DNA of 64,000 nucleotides from a bacterium (GCA_022763185.1 JALEGL010000015.1:202036-266035); one strand, 5' to 3'. Counted from the stretch's first letter, positions 44,996 through 55,478 are shown. A program made the numbers and translations. Notes: generated from the letters alone by a model not told the origin.

Positions 44996-46402
44996 TTAAA
45001 CTAAAGCTAGGTATTTTTTTATAGAGAGCAATAATATATCAACATCTTCTTGTTCATGAAAAATATGAAAAGAAGCGCGCACACCATCTAAATTATCTTC
45101 GTGGATATGACGTAAACGCAGATGAATGTTTTGATTGTTGATTTGAACTATGTTTATTTTTGAGTAGCATAAATCTTTACTGTCGAGCCAAGTAGTGTTG
45201 AGCCTGTCTTCAATGGCAAAGGTGACCATGGCACTGTAACTGCTAGCATCGGCATGGACAATATCATGAATATGAAAACGTGATTGCGATTGATTGTATT
45301 GCTTAAGGCCTTGTCTAAAATAATTAGACAAAGATAAAACTTTGCTTTGGATTCTGTCCACACCAATGCTTTCAAACAAATGAACAGCTTGAGCTAAGCC
45401 TGCAAACAGTTGCGTGTTTTGCGTGCCATAGGCATAGCGGTTAGCATTTTGAACAAGATCAATCTGCAGAGGTGAAAAACTTGCCAAAGAACAAGAATAG
45501 GCACCAACAAACTGTGCTTGAATAAAATTTTGGACATCATGGTGAACATAAAGAACGCCGGTACCTTTGGGTCCACATAGCCATTTATGTCCACTGGCAG
45601 CATAGGCATGACATTGATAAGATTTGACATCTATAGGCATCATACCAAGAGATTGTGCACCATCAATAAAGTAAAAAATCTTATGGGTTCTTGAGGTGTT
45701 TAGTTGACTAATTTTTACGCCAATGGCTTCTACAGGAAAACGGTAGCCATCAGATGCAATATGAGGGATACTTAAAATAACAGGACGATCAGGAAGTGCG
45801 TTGAGTTTATCAAAAATAAGGTCTGTACATTCGTTTTGGCTAAGTTTGTTACATGAAAAAGTAACAATATCCATATCACCATCTTTTTGTGAGCGATTCA
45901 CCCAAGCAGCAACATTTCCCACATGTTCTTTTGTACTGGTGAGTAAAATATATTTTTTATTGGTTTTGGGTAAGCCCTTGCAAATAATATTAACCCCTTC
46001 GGTTGTGTTGCGGGTCAAAACAATCTCCTCGCTGCTGCAGTTGATGAACTGAGCCAGCGTTTTTTTATGATTTTCCCAGTCTCGACTTCCATCACTAGGA
46101 AGCTTTTGTTGACCGTCAACAAAATCACCATTGATCATTTTAACTGTGTTGCAGAGCTTTTCAATGACTTGATGTGAAGAGGGTCCAACGGTGGCGGTAT
46201 TGAAGTAACGTATTTTTGGATTGCGTGTGTGTGGAAAAAGATTTTTTATATTTTGCCAAGCATGACCATTGCTATCAAAGTCATTGCTAAGGTTGATGTC
46301 TTGGGCAAATGCAGAAGGCAGAAGTTTTTTAAAATTGAATAAAGATAGGCCTAGAGTAGCCATAAAAGTTTGAATAAAATGCTTGCGACTTGTTTTTAAC
46401 AT
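44996..46402 (-). CDS. Exported class V aminotransferase-fold protein
   Basis: A 468-residue PLP enzyme of the class V (isopenicillin N epimerase/cysteine desulfurase-like) fold. The internal-aldimine lysine is in AASGHKWLCGPKGTG (K273), with FIDGAQSLG as the cofactor aspartate strand and NTTEGVN near residue 135. The N-terminus (SRKHFIQTFMATLGLSLF, then SAFAQ) resembles a Tat signal with an R-K variant of the twin arginine, as expected for a folded cofactor protein sent to the periplasm. Substrate unknown. It diverges from the esterase gene, with 207 bp between them and no feature seen there. Confidence 0.82.
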   Translation of the reverse strand: MLKTSRKHFIQTFMATLGLSLFNFKKLLPSAFAQDINLSNDFDSNGHAWQNIKNLFPHTRNPKIRYFNTATVGPSSHQVIEKLCNTVKMINGDFVDGQQKLPSDGSRDWENHKKTLAQFINCSSEEIVLTRNTTEGVNIICKGLPKTNKKYILLTSTKEHVGNVAAWVNRSQKDGDMDIVTFSCNKLSQNECTDLIFDKLNALPDRPVILSIPHIASDGYRFPVEAIGVKISQLNTSRTHKIFYFIDGAQSLGMMPIDVKSYQCHAYAASGHKWLCGPKGTGVLYVHHDVQNFIQAQFVGAYSCSLASFSPLQIDLVQNANRYAYGTQNTQLFAGLAQAVHLFESIGVDRIQSKVLSLSNYFRQGLKQYNQSQSRFHIHDIVHADASSYSAMVTFAIEDRLNTTWLDSKDLCYSKINIVQINNQNIHLRLRHIHEDNLDGVRASFHIFHEQEDVDILLLSIKKYLALV

Positions 46403-46609
46403 GATGCGTTATATCTTTTTTCTGTCGCTTTGTAAACGTATTTTTTAATTCAACTTTGGGGTGGGGATTATAGCCCTTATTATTGAGCTTTGGGGAAAAA
46501 GCTTGCTACGCAAATAGTTTACAATAAAACCAAAGCCATGGGTTTATAAACATTAAGTGTATGAAATTATTTCTTTAATTTTGGAACATGTTTTGCATTT
46601 TATACTGAT

Positions 46610-47782
46610 ATGAAAGGATTGAATCTATTATGGCTGATGCTGTGTCTGACTTGCATGCATTGTGGCACAGTCAACATTGCTGCCAGTAATGGTGGGTCGG
46701 ATCTTGGAGGAATTCAGCCCCCAGATGTACCCGGTATCCCTCCCTTAATACCATCGCCTACACCTAATCCAAATCCTTCTCCCACGCCAAGTCCTTCTCC
46801 GATATGTCCCAATTTTACCATGCCACCCATAGTTTCAGGCGGTATGCCTATAGCACTACAAAGAGATCAAGAGCCTTTTGCTTTGCCCCAAAACACGTTT
46901 TACAGTGAAGATGTTGCCTATGGCAGCCAACAAAGAACATGGATGGATGTATTTTTGCCTGAATCTTCTAATGCAACAGCCGTTATTGTTTATATTCATG
47001 GCGGTGGTTTTTCTGGCGGTGATAAAGACAGTGATGTTTTGGAAGATACAGCCAGCAGCCAAGCGTTTATTCAAGGTTTACTCAATCAAAATATTGCTTT
47101 TATTCGAGCCAATTATAGCTTTTTACAATCGCCCGATAACAGTGATGGCGTGTTTGGATCATTACAAGATATCAAACGCCTGATTCAGTTTATTCGTTAC
47201 CATCATCAGGCATTGAACATCAATCCCGAAAAAATAGGCATGATTGGCCGGTCAGCAGGAGCTGGAGCAGCAACGTGGATGGCGCTGCACGATGACATGA
47301 TGAACAGTAACAGCTCTGACCCAATAGAGCACATGCCAACACGCATACAAGCAGCCATAAGTTTACACGGCCAAGCCAGTTACGATTTAATGCAATGGGA
47401 AACGGTTTTTCCCGGTTTGGATATTGAGGTGCTGTACAACAGCAGTCTTGAGATTCAGCAAAGCATCCACGCGTTTTACACTATCAGTGATTTTTCACAG
47501 ATCTTCAGTCAACCCACTTTGGGACAAAGACAGAGCTTAGATTTTTTAAGCATGACCGATGACTGCGATCCTCCTGTGCAATTGATCAATCTTAATCCAG
47601 ACAATGGCATACCCACCAGCATTGGAGAATTAAACCATCATCCCAACCATGCTCAAGCCTTGTATAACCAGCTTATTGGCTCAGGGAATACAGCTGTTGA
47701 AGCCTTAATCCCAGCCTTCAATATTGAAGACCCTGTAGCCCTGCTAAGTCCATTGGACTTTTTTATACGTGAGTTGAACTAA
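46610..47782 (+). CDS. Lipoprotein esterase/lipase, alpha/beta-hydrolase (HGGG type)
   Basis: A 390-residue protein with a lipoprotein-like signal (cysteine near residue 18, CMHCG) and a proline/serine/threonine repeat linker (about residues 45-68). The hydrolase domain has the oxyanion motif HGGGFSGG (from H130), the nucleophile GRSAG (S215), a DDCDPP segment for the acid and NHHPNHAQ for the histidine. This layout is that of carboxylesterases of the hormone-sensitive-lipase-like group. It probably acts at the outer membrane or surface. Confidence 0.82.
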   Translation: MKGLNLLWLMLCLTCMHCGTVNIAASNGGSDLGGIQPPDVPGIPPLIPSPTPNPNPSPTPSPSPICPNFTMPPIVSGGMPIALQRDQEPFALPQNTFYSEDVAYGSQQRTWMDVFLPESSNATAVIVYIHGGGFSGGDKDSDVLEDTASSQAFIQGLLNQNIAFIRANYSFLQSPDNSDGVFGSLQDIKRLIQFIRYHHQALNINPEKIGMIGRSAGAGAATWMALHDDMMNSNSSDPIEHMPTRIQAAISLHGQASYDLMQWETVFPGLDIEVLYNSSLEIQQSIHAFYTISDFSQIFSQPTLGQRQSLDFLSMTDDCDPPVQLINLNPDNGIPTSIGELNHHPNHAQALYNQLIGSGNTAVEALIPAFNIEDPVALLSPLDFFIRELN

Positions 47783-47924
47783 AGTTTTTATAGCCCGATG
47801 CGTACTTGACCAAATCAGATATAGGTCCAATGCCATGGCATCTATATTAAGCTAAAAATTTATGGCAAAGCGTTTTGAACAAGTTAAAAGTGGTTTTTTT
47901 GTATATTTATGTCACTATGCAAAA

Positions 47925-48668
47925 ATGAAACATGTCTTTTTATCCTTGATTCTATTTTATTCGAGTTTGCTTTTGGCCAACTTTAAACACAGCCATGCGC
48001 AGTGGACCGCTGTTTTGAAACAACACACAGAACAAAAAAATCAACAAGTGCTGGTCAACTACCAAGCCATAAAAAAAAATAGTGTCAAGCTCAATCAGTA
48101 CTTAAAACAACTGGAAACATTGAGCAGCAAGGACTTTAAACAATTCAGTCAAAAACAAAAACTGGCTTTTTGGATCAACGCTTACAATGCCTACACTGTA
48201 AAATTAATTGTTGATCATTATCCGGTAAAATCCATCAAAGATATCAACTCCGGTTGGTTTAAAGGTGGACCCTGGAAGAAAAAATTCATCCCGTTGATGG
48301 GTAAAACCTACAGCTTGGACAACATTGAGCACGATATTATACGTCAAAACTTTACTGAAGCTAGAATTCACTTTGCCGTCAACTGTGCATCCATGGGCTG
48401 TCCCTCCTTGTTTCAACAAGCATTTACTGCAGAAAAGCTTGATGAGCAGTTGAGCCAAGCGGCCAAACACTTTTTAAGCAACCCCAATAAAAACCGTGTT
48501 AAAGACAGCAGCATGAAAATTTCTAAAATTTTCAAGTGGTACGGTGATGATTTTAAAAAACAATACGGCAGTTATCAGCAGTTTATTGTTGAAACGCTCA
48601 AACTTAAAAAGAAAAATTATTCCGTGGATTTTTTGGACTATGACTGGTCACTTAATGAAACAAGGTAA
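47925..48668 (+). CDS. Secreted DUF547 protein
   Basis: A 247-residue protein with a signal peptide from the ATG at 47925 and DUF547 motifs FWINAYNAYTVKLI, YSLDNIEHDIIR and RIHFAVNCASMGCPSL. The domain's function is unknown; conserved cysteine and histidine suggest an enzymatic or redox role. The frame is open to 47862 but that start precedes the signal. It is 6 bp from the TVP38-oxidoreductase fusion, and the pairing with it suggests a common membrane/redox job. Confidence 0.85.
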   Translation: MKHVFLSLILFYSSLLLANFKHSHAQWTAVLKQHTEQKNQQVLVNYQAIKKNSVKLNQYLKQLETLSSKDFKQFSQKQKLAFWINAYNAYTVKLIVDHYPVKSIKDINSGWFKGGPWKKKFIPLMGKTYSLDNIEHDIIRQNFTEARIHFAVNCASMGCPSLFQQAFTAEKLDEQLSQAAKHFLSNPNKNRVKDSSMKISKIFKWYGDDFKKQYGSYQQFIVETLKLKKKNYSVDFLDYDWSLNETR

Positions 48669-48674
48669 GATGAT

Positions 48675-50816
48675 ATGATAAAAAAAGTTGGTTTTAGAGT
48701 TAGCCTTGTTCTCGGCTTGGCAGCAGTTGTGTTGTTGGCTAAGTCTTTTGGACTTACGGATTACTTAAGTCTTAATTATATTAAAGAAAACTTGGATGCT
48801 TTTGCCAGCTATTATGAAAAGCATCAAATATTGAGTTTGCTATTGTTTTTTGTTGTGTATGTTGGGGTTACCGCTTTGTCTCTTCCCGGTGCCGCTGTAA
48901 TGACTTTGCTGGCCGGGGCTTTGTTTGGATTTGTTGTTGGCACGGTGTTGGTGAGTTTTGCCAGCACATTGGGAGCCAGTCTGGCTTTTATTGTAGCTCG
49001 TTTTGTATTACGAGACAGTATTGAAAATAAGTTTTCTAAGCAGTTTAAAAAAATCAATGACGGCGTAAAAAAACAAGGCGCCTTTTATTTATTCAGTTTG
49101 CGTCTGGTTCCCATCATTCCTTTTTTTGTCATCAATGCTGTGATGGGTTTAAGCAAAATGAAACTATGGACCTTTTATTGGGTGAGCCAGGTAGGCATGT
49201 TGGCTGGAACCATGGTCTACGTTAATGCGGGCAAGCAATTGGCCAGTATAGACACTTTATCAGAGGTTTTGTCATTTAAAGTGTTGTTATCCTTTGCAGC
49301 TCTGGCTTTGTTGCCATGGTTGACCAAAGCCATGCTTAAAATAATCAAAACAAAAAAAATCTACAAAAACTACAGCAAACCCAAACACTTTGATTACAAC
49401 ATGGTGGTGATAGGCGCCGGCTCTGCCGGTTTGGTTACCGCTTATATAAGCGCAACCGTCAAAGCCAAAGTCGCCTTGATTGAAAAAAACAAGATGGGCG
49501 GGGATTGTTTGAACACCGGCTGTGTTCCCTCAAAAGCCATGATTAAAAGTGCAAAGCTGGCCCACCAAATGCAACATGCAAGCAGGTATGGGCTGGAAGA
49601 CACCAAAGCTAAAATAGATTTTAAAAAAGTCATGCAGCGTGTGCATGAGGTCATTAAAAAAATTGAACCGCATGATTCGGTAGAACGCTACACAAACTTG
49701 GGCGTGGAATGCATCAAAGGTGAAGCCAAAATTATTTCTCCCTGGGAAGTTAAAGTCAACGGAAAAACTTTAACCACACGCAACATCACCATTGCCACCG
49801 GAGCCAGTCCTTTTGTGCCAGCGTTACCCGGGATGGATCAAATCACACCCTTAACTTCAGAAAACTTATGGCAGCTTGAAACATTGCCTAAAAAATTAAT
49901 CGTCTTGGGCGGTGGTCCTATAGGCTGTGAAATGGCGCAAAGTTTTGCCCGTTTGGGCAGTCAAGTGACACAAGTGGAAATGATGGATAGGCTCATGGGG
50001 ATTGAAGATAAAGCGGTCAGTGAGATTTTACAGCATCACTTTGAACAAGAAGACATTGAAGTACTCACGCAACACCAAGCGCAGGCGATAATTGTAAAAG
50101 ACGGTAAAAACTATGTCCAGCTCAAATACAAAGATAAAACCATTGAAAAAGAGTTTGATGCCTTGCTTGTTGCTGTGGGGCGAAAAGCCAACATCAAGGG
50201 CTTTGGTTTAGATGATTTAGGCATTCAATTGAGAGACAACCAAAGCATTGAGGCCAATGCATACTTGCAAACCAATTACCCCAACATTTATGTCTGTGGG
50301 GATGTGACGGGACCTTATCAACTCACGCATACAGCGTCGCATCAAGCCTGGTACTGCGCAGTCAATGCATTGTTTGGCAAGTTTAAAAAGTACAAAGTTG
50401 ATTATTCCGTGATTCCCTGGGCCACTTACACCGATCCAGAAATAGCCACTGTTGGTTTAAATGAGCAACAAGCAAAAAAACAAGGCATTGATTATACCTT
50501 AAGCACTTACAACATAGATGATCTGGATAGAGCCATTGCCGACAGTGAAAATCATGGCACTGTCAGGGTTTTAACCAAGCCGGGCAGTGATAAAGTCTTA
50601 GGCGCCACCATCGTTGGCCAACATGCTTCTGATCTCATTGTTGAGTTTGTTGCAGCCATGAAACATGGCTTTGGTTTGAATAAAATTTTATCCACCATTC
50701 ATGTTTACCCCAGCATGGCAGAAGCCAATAAATTTGTTGCTGGCAACTGGAAAAGACAGCAAACCGGGGAACGTATTTTTAAATGGCTTAAAAAGTTTCA
50801 TGCTTGGCAACGTTAA
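48675..50816 (+). CDS. TVP38/TMEM64 membrane domain fused to a pyridine nucleotide-disulfide oxidoreductase
   Basis: A 713-residue fusion. Residues 1-230 form a DedA-like TVP38 membrane domain (LSLPGAAVMTLLAGALFG, SLRLVPIIPFFVINAVMGLS). From about residue 240 comes a flavoprotein of the mercuric reductase/dihydrolipoamide dehydrogenase family: VVIGAGSAGLVTAY for FAD, the redox-active pair GGDCLNTGCVPSKA, a second nucleotide fold VLGGGPIGCEMAQSFARLG, and a C-terminal dimerisation domain with HVYPSMAEANKF. There is no N-terminal metal-binding domain or C-terminal cysteine pair as in true MerA. Similar fusions are known elsewhere; the substrate is unknown. Confidence 0.9.
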   Translation: MIKKVGFRVSLVLGLAAVVLLAKSFGLTDYLSLNYIKENLDAFASYYEKHQILSLLLFFVVYVGVTALSLPGAAVMTLLAGALFGFVVGTVLVSFASTLGASLAFIVARFVLRDSIENKFSKQFKKINDGVKKQGAFYLFSLRLVPIIPFFVINAVMGLSKMKLWTFYWVSQVGMLAGTMVYVNAGKQLASIDTLSEVLSFKVLLSFAALALLPWLTKAMLKIIKTKKIYKNYSKPKHFDYNMVVIGAGSAGLVTAYISATVKAKVALIEKNKMGGDCLNTGCVPSKAMIKSAKLAHQMQHASRYGLEDTKAKIDFKKVMQRVHEVIKKIEPHDSVERYTNLGVECIKGEAKIISPWEVKVNGKTLTTRNITIATGASPFVPALPGMDQITPLTSENLWQLETLPKKLIVLGGGPIGCEMAQSFARLGSQVTQVEMMDRLMGIEDKAVSEILQHHFEQEDIEVLTQHQAQAIIVKDGKNYVQLKYKDKTIEKEFDALLVAVGRKANIKGFGLDDLGIQLRDNQSIEANAYLQTNYPNIYVCGDVTGPYQLTHTASHQAWYCAVNALFGKFKKYKVDYSVIPWATYTDPEIATVGLNEQQAKKQGIDYTLSTYNIDDLDRAIADSENHGTVRVLTKPGSDKVLGATIVGQHASDLIVEFVAAMKHGFGLNKILSTIHVYPSMAEANKFVAGNWKRQQTGERIFKWLKKFHAWQR

Positions 50817-50857
50817 AGTTTTTGCAATTTAATGGCGCTCTGCTAGCTTTAAAAAAT

Positions 50858-51481
50858 ATGGATTTTAGCAAAGACCTTATTTATTTTGTTGTTCTGCTTA
50901 ACCCATTTGCGCAAGCCATAGCACTGTGGGACCTTATGCAAGAGACGGGTTGGCGTGAGTTTTTATCTGTTTATGGTAAGGCCACGCTGTTGAGCTTTGG
51001 CGTTTATTTGCTGTTTATTATTTTTGGGGATTCTATTGTTGATAACGTTTTTCAGATTCGTTTATCCGCGCTAAAAATATTTGGTGGCATTATTATCATG
51101 ACCATTGGTTTTAGAAACATCATGCTTGGGGTCAAAAACAATTTATTGCTCAACGCCAAAGTATCAGACTTGGCGCAAGAAATATCGCTGCCTTATATTA
51201 TAGGACCTGCCACTTTATGGCTGAGTATTTTGATGGGCAAAGAGTATCCTTGGTATATGGGGGCTTCAGGCATTGGTAGTGTTATGTTGTGTAACTGGGC
51301 TTTGCTTGTTGTAGGGCATTATTTTTTCAGTAATCTGAAACGATCTAAGGAAACTTTAGTAGGAAAGTATCTTAGTGTATTGATGCGCACCACATCTCTG
51401 TTTATTGGTGCCATTGGCGTAGACATGGTCATGTCAGGTTTACAAGAGTTAATCACTGAGACAATAAAAACAAATATTTAG
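50858..51481 (+). CDS. MarC/YhgN-family integral membrane protein
   Basis: A 207-residue protein with six predicted membrane helices and MarC-type motifs: VVLLNPFAQAIALWDL near the N-terminus, ALKIFGGIIIMTIGF, and LPYIIGPATLWLSI. MarC proteins have no settled function and are not proven drug exporters. I use the ATG at 50858; the open frame begins inside the previous gene at a TTG (50804). It may be translationally linked to the fusion gene. Confidence 0.83.
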   Translation: MDFSKDLIYFVVLLNPFAQAIALWDLMQETGWREFLSVYGKATLLSFGVYLLFIIFGDSIVDNVFQIRLSALKIFGGIIIMTIGFRNIMLGVKNNLLLNAKVSDLAQEISLPYIIGPATLWLSILMGKEYPWYMGASGIGSVMLCNWALLVVGHYFFSNLKRSKETLVGKYLSVLMRTTSLFIGAIGVDMVMSGLQELITETIKTNI

Positions 51482-51566
51482 TATTTTTTGTTTAAAAACA
51501 ACAGCTTAAAATGTTCTTAAAAAGAACAAACTTGCATGAATTTGTTAAACATGTTACGCAGCGCGT

Positions 51567-52136
51567 ATGAAAAACAATGAGATTAAAACAAAAGCACTAT
51601 TTTTTGTGATGATGCTAGGTTTAAGTGCGTTCGCACAACAGCCTAATATGTCAGAGATAGAGAATCATCAAAACAATTACCAATCAAAAAGTGGCCCATT
51701 AAACTATGATGCAAGCTATGTTTATACGGTTGAAGTTCCAGAAACAGAACATCAACAAGCGATGGCCGTAGATTTGAGCTTAAATTGCCAATGGAAAGTT
51801 ACACAAAGCAATGCCTGCACCTTTGAAGATATGCAGATAAAAAAAATAATCACCGGTCACACACGGTACTGTCCGCAACACATTGAGTTTTATCATTCTG
51901 ACTATGGAGAGTTTACAGCTCCGGTTCAACTGAGCAGAACACAACAAGGGCTTGAGTGTCTTATTCCCTTGCATGTTAGTCGTGGAAGCCTTGCCAATTA
52001 TAACTTAAGTGAGTTTGGGGCACGGGCACGTTGCACACTTGAATTGCTCAGTAACAGTGATGTTGCAAGACTTTGGTTTTACCGTGTCCAGCCTAAAGAG
52101 CTGCAAGGTTCAAACCAGAGTAGACTAAAATTTTAA
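51567..52136 (+). CDS. Secreted protein of unknown function
   Basis: A 189-residue protein with a signal peptide (about residues 1-24, ending AFAQ). The mature part has cysteines in LNCQWK, NACTFED, RYCPQH, LECLIP and ARCTLEL, possibly two disulfides. No recognised family. Confidence 0.6.
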   Translation: MKNNEIKTKALFFVMMLGLSAFAQQPNMSEIENHQNNYQSKSGPLNYDASYVYTVEVPETEHQQAMAVDLSLNCQWKVTQSNACTFEDMQIKKIITGHTRYCPQHIEFYHSDYGEFTAPVQLSRTQQGLECLIPLHVSRGSLANYNLSEFGARARCTLELLSNSDVARLWFYRVQPKELQGSNQSRLKF

Positions 52137-52268
52137 TCTTTATTTATCAATGTACACAAGTTCTGTTGCGCCAAGGCCACAAAAGCATCCATAAAGCAAT
52201 GCGTCTTGTACTGCTGATTGCATGTGGTATGCAATCGGCAAATAAAAAGTTCATTTGGAGAGTGTTTA

Positions 52269-53768
52269 ATGAATCGTAATGTATTTTTCTTTAGTTCCGC
52301 CATTATTATTTTAATTACCATTTTAGGTGCATCTGCCGCAACAGAAGTTGGATCGTTCATTGGTCAGATCCAAGAGGGTGTGAGTAATAGTTTTGGTTGG
52401 TTGTACCTGGTGGGCATGACCAGCTTTTTGATATTTATGACCGGCATTGCGATGTCGCGTTTTGGCACGATTCGTTTGGGAGAGGACAACAGTCAACCAG
52501 AATTTAAGACTTTGTCTTGGTTGGCCATGCTGTTTAGTGCCGGCATGGGAATTGGTCTTTTGTTTTATGGTGTAGCGGAACCCATCATGCATTTTAATCG
52601 TCCAGCCCCTTTTGTTGATCATTTTGCAGCAGCCGATGCCCACAGATATGCCATGGCTTTAACCTTCTTTCATTGGGGTTTGCATCCTTGGGCATGTTAC
52701 GCATTGGTAGGCTTGGGTTTGGCCTTTTTTGCTTATCGCAAGCACATGCCGCTTTCCATGCGCTCCGTTTTTTATCCTATATTTAAGGATAAAATCAAAG
52801 GGGTCACCGGTGATATCATTGATATTGTTGCCATTGTCAGTACTTTGTTTGGTGTGGCCACGTCTTTGGGCTTTGGGGCGTCACAGGTTAATGCCGGGCT
52901 CAGTTATTTATTTGGGATACCACAAAACCAGTTAATTCAAGCTTTAATTATTATAACCATTACCGGCTTTGCCACCATTTCTGTGGTCAGTGGCTTAAAA
53001 AAAGGTATCAAGCTTTTAAGTCAGGGCAACATGCTTTTGGCTTTTGGCTTATTATGTATTGTTCTTATTTTGGGTCCAACGGTCTATATTATCAATTCCT
53101 TGGTGGATAATATTGGTGCATACCTATCTGAGTTTTCTAGGCTTTCATTTAGGCTGTATACTCAAAATGAAGAAGCCAAAAGCTGGCAAACGGGCTGGAC
53201 ATTGATGTACTGGGCTTGGTGGATTGCCTGGTCACCCTTTGTGGGGATGTTTATTGCCAGAATTTCAAAAGGCAGGACCATTCGTCAATTTATTTTGGGA
53301 GTGATGGCCATTCCAACCTTGATGTCGTTTGTATGGTTTACGGTGTTTGGTAGCAGTGCCTTAAAATTTGAAATTGAACAGCCCGGTTCTTTATCTAAAG
53401 TGATTGATCAGAGCATTGTTGAAGCCTTGTTTGTATTTTTAGAAAACTATGCTTTTTCAGCCGGTTTGTCCTTGATTGCGGTGGTATCTATTATTTTGTT
53501 TTTTGTAACCTCATCAGACTCAGCTTCGTTGGTCATTGATACCATTGCCAGTGGCGGTAAAAAAAATCCGCCGGTAGCGCAAAAAGTCTACTGGGCCTGC
53601 CTTGAAGGTTTTGTTGCAGCGGTACTTTTATACTTTGGTGGCCTAAAAGCTCTGCAAACAGCCTCTTTGTTGGTGGCTTTGCCCTTATGTATTTTACTCA
53701 TCATGTCCATGTACGGATTGTTAAAAGCATTTAGAACAGAACTTCCCAAAAAACCTGGTCATGGATGA
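52269..53768 (+). CDS. BCCT-family betaine/carnitine/choline transporter
   Basis: A 499-residue secondary transporter with about 12 helices and the family motifs GMGIGLLFYGVAEPIMHF, FFHWGLHPWACYA, and the signature WAWWIAWSPFVGMFIARISKGRT. It takes up quaternary ammonium osmoprotectants coupled to sodium or protons. The ATG at 52269 has GGAG eight bases upstream. It lacks a long regulatory C-terminal tail, so osmosensing as in BetP is less likely. The 240 bp after its stop hold no gene. Confidence 0.93.
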   Translation: MNRNVFFFSSAIIILITILGASAATEVGSFIGQIQEGVSNSFGWLYLVGMTSFLIFMTGIAMSRFGTIRLGEDNSQPEFKTLSWLAMLFSAGMGIGLLFYGVAEPIMHFNRPAPFVDHFAAADAHRYAMALTFFHWGLHPWACYALVGLGLAFFAYRKHMPLSMRSVFYPIFKDKIKGVTGDIIDIVAIVSTLFGVATSLGFGASQVNAGLSYLFGIPQNQLIQALIIITITGFATISVVSGLKKGIKLLSQGNMLLAFGLLCIVLILGPTVYIINSLVDNIGAYLSEFSRLSFRLYTQNEEAKSWQTGWTLMYWAWWIAWSPFVGMFIARISKGRTIRQFILGVMAIPTLMSFVWFTVFGSSALKFEIEQPGSLSKVIDQSIVEALFVFLENYAFSAGLSLIAVVSIILFFVTSSDSASLVIDTIASGGKKNPPVAQKVYWACLEGFVAAVLLYFGGLKALQTASLLVALPLCILLIMSMYGLLKAFRTELPKKPGHG

Positions 53769-54008
53769 ACCGGGTTAAGGCTAGGACAAGTGTTTTTTAG
53801 ATATTTTTTTGATCAATAGCTTTAACACGATCTGCATATAAAAACAGACAAACAAAATTATGCCTTGTTACAAAAATGAGTTTTTTAGCCTTATAAGTGT
53901 AGCAGTGTAACGAGCATATATGTACTTGTTGATCAGTACAACAAATTTAATCTTATAGTTAAGAGTATAAAAAATTTACATATCTATAAAATCTGGTTTA
54001 ATTTGCAC

Positions 54009-55478
54009 ATGAAGCACAAAATCAATCAAACCAAACACGGTTATACACGTTACTTTAGTTTTCTTTTAATCAGTTCCTTCATGTTTTATGCATGTGGTGG
54101 ACTGGAGTTGGGCTCATCCAGTATTTTTGGCTGGGTTCACCCATCCAGTAATGAAGCCTCTATCAACCCAGCTGGCTCAGAGGGTCAAAACCCTAAGATT
54201 GCCTTTAATAACAATAATGAGGGTAGCCTGGTTTGGGAACAGGAAGATGGCTCTGGAGATAACCAGGCCTTTATCAGTTTTTATAAAAATGGAGTTTGGA
54301 CCCACCCAAGTGATTTATCAGACAACATTAGCTTAGATGGAGAAAATATAGAGCAAGTTGTTCATGCCATGGACGATGATGGAAACATCATTGTTGCAAT
54401 GACTCAATACAATGGATCTGAAAATCAAGTGTATCTAAGTGAATACCGTGATGGTACCTGGACCTATCCAGCAGACTTGATGGATAGCATCAGTGTTGCG
54501 GCGGGTACAGCTGCCTATGATGTGGAAGTGGCCATGAACAACAACGGAGAAGCTGTGGTTGTTTGGGTCCAGTACGATGGTACAGCCGATGATAACATCT
54601 ATTTAAGTGAGTATCGCAATGGTTCTTGGATGCATCCAGCGGACCTAGATGATCACATCAATCCCGATGGTGGCTTTGCCTACGATGTAGAAGTAGAGAT
54701 GAATGATCAAGGTGTTGTATTGGTCACCTGGGTACAGTATGACCCTGTCGCAGACAATGACAATGTATATTTAAGCGAGTATCGCAATGGTTCTTGGACG
54801 CATCCAGCAGACTTGGATGATCATATCAGTCCTGATGGAGAGAATGCAGTTGACCCAGAGCTTGATATTAATAGTAAAGGCGATGCCATTGTTGTTTGGT
54901 CACAACACGTGGATGGTGTGATTGACGATCAAGTCTTTATGAGCCATTATAAAAATGGCAGTTGGACGCATCCAGCAGATTTAACAGATTACATAAGCCC
55001 GGGTGAAACGGACGCTGATGATCCGGAGGTTGCTTTAGACAATAAAGGCAATGCCATTATCACCTGGAACCAAGACAATGGTAGTCAAGATCATATCTAC
55101 ATGAGTGAGTATCGCAATGGCACTTGGACGCATCCAGCAGATATAGATGACCATATCAGTCCATCTACCACCAACAGCGTTGATAGTGGTGCCGATGATG
55201 CCATTGTACAGATGGATGACAAAGGTGAAGCCATTATTGTTTGGGAGCAAGAATACGATGATGAAGATGATCGCGTTTATATGAGCGAATACCGTGATGG
55301 TCAATGGATACATCCAAAAGATATTGATGATCACATCAGTCCTGGCACGAGCATAGCTCAAGACCCAAAACCCGTCATGCTCAAAAACGGTAAAGCCTTC
55401 ATTACTTGGGAGCAAGAAGATGATTTGGAAGACGATCAAATTTTCTTGAGCACCTATGAAGTTCAACAGGTGTTGTAA
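54009..55478 (+). CDS. Repeat lipoprotein, predicted eight-bladed beta-propeller
   Basis: A 489-residue lipoprotein with lipobox FYAC (cysteine about residue 29). The rest is eight repeats of about 55 residues, each with the pattern (V/I)-(Y/F)-(L/M)-S-x-Y-(R/K)-(N/D)-G-x-W-x-H-P, then acidic/glycine-rich loops and an (I/V)-(V/T)-W-x-Q strand. Repeats 3-8 are highly similar in protein and DNA, implying recent expansion. The aspartate-rich loops could bind calcium. Blade count is by motif counting (WVHP, WTHP, WTYP, WMHP, WTHP, WTHP, WTHP, WIHP). Likely a cell-surface binding protein. No neighbour suggests the ligand. Confidence 0.75.
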   Translation: MKHKINQTKHGYTRYFSFLLISSFMFYACGGLELGSSSIFGWVHPSSNEASINPAGSEGQNPKIAFNNNNEGSLVWEQEDGSGDNQAFISFYKNGVWTHPSDLSDNISLDGENIEQVVHAMDDDGNIIVAMTQYNGSENQVYLSEYRDGTWTYPADLMDSISVAAGTAAYDVEVAMNNNGEAVVVWVQYDGTADDNIYLSEYRNGSWMHPADLDDHINPDGGFAYDVEVEMNDQGVVLVTWVQYDPVADNDNVYLSEYRNGSWTHPADLDDHISPDGENAVDPELDINSKGDAIVVWSQHVDGVIDDQVFMSHYKNGSWTHPADLTDYISPGETDADDPEVALDNKGNAIITWNQDNGSQDHIYMSEYRNGTWTHPADIDDHISPSTTNSVDSGADDAIVQMDDKGEAIIVWEQEYDDEDDRVYMSEYRDGQWIHPKDIDDHISPGTSIAQDPKPVMLKNGKAFITWEQEDDLEDDQIFLSTYEVQQVL

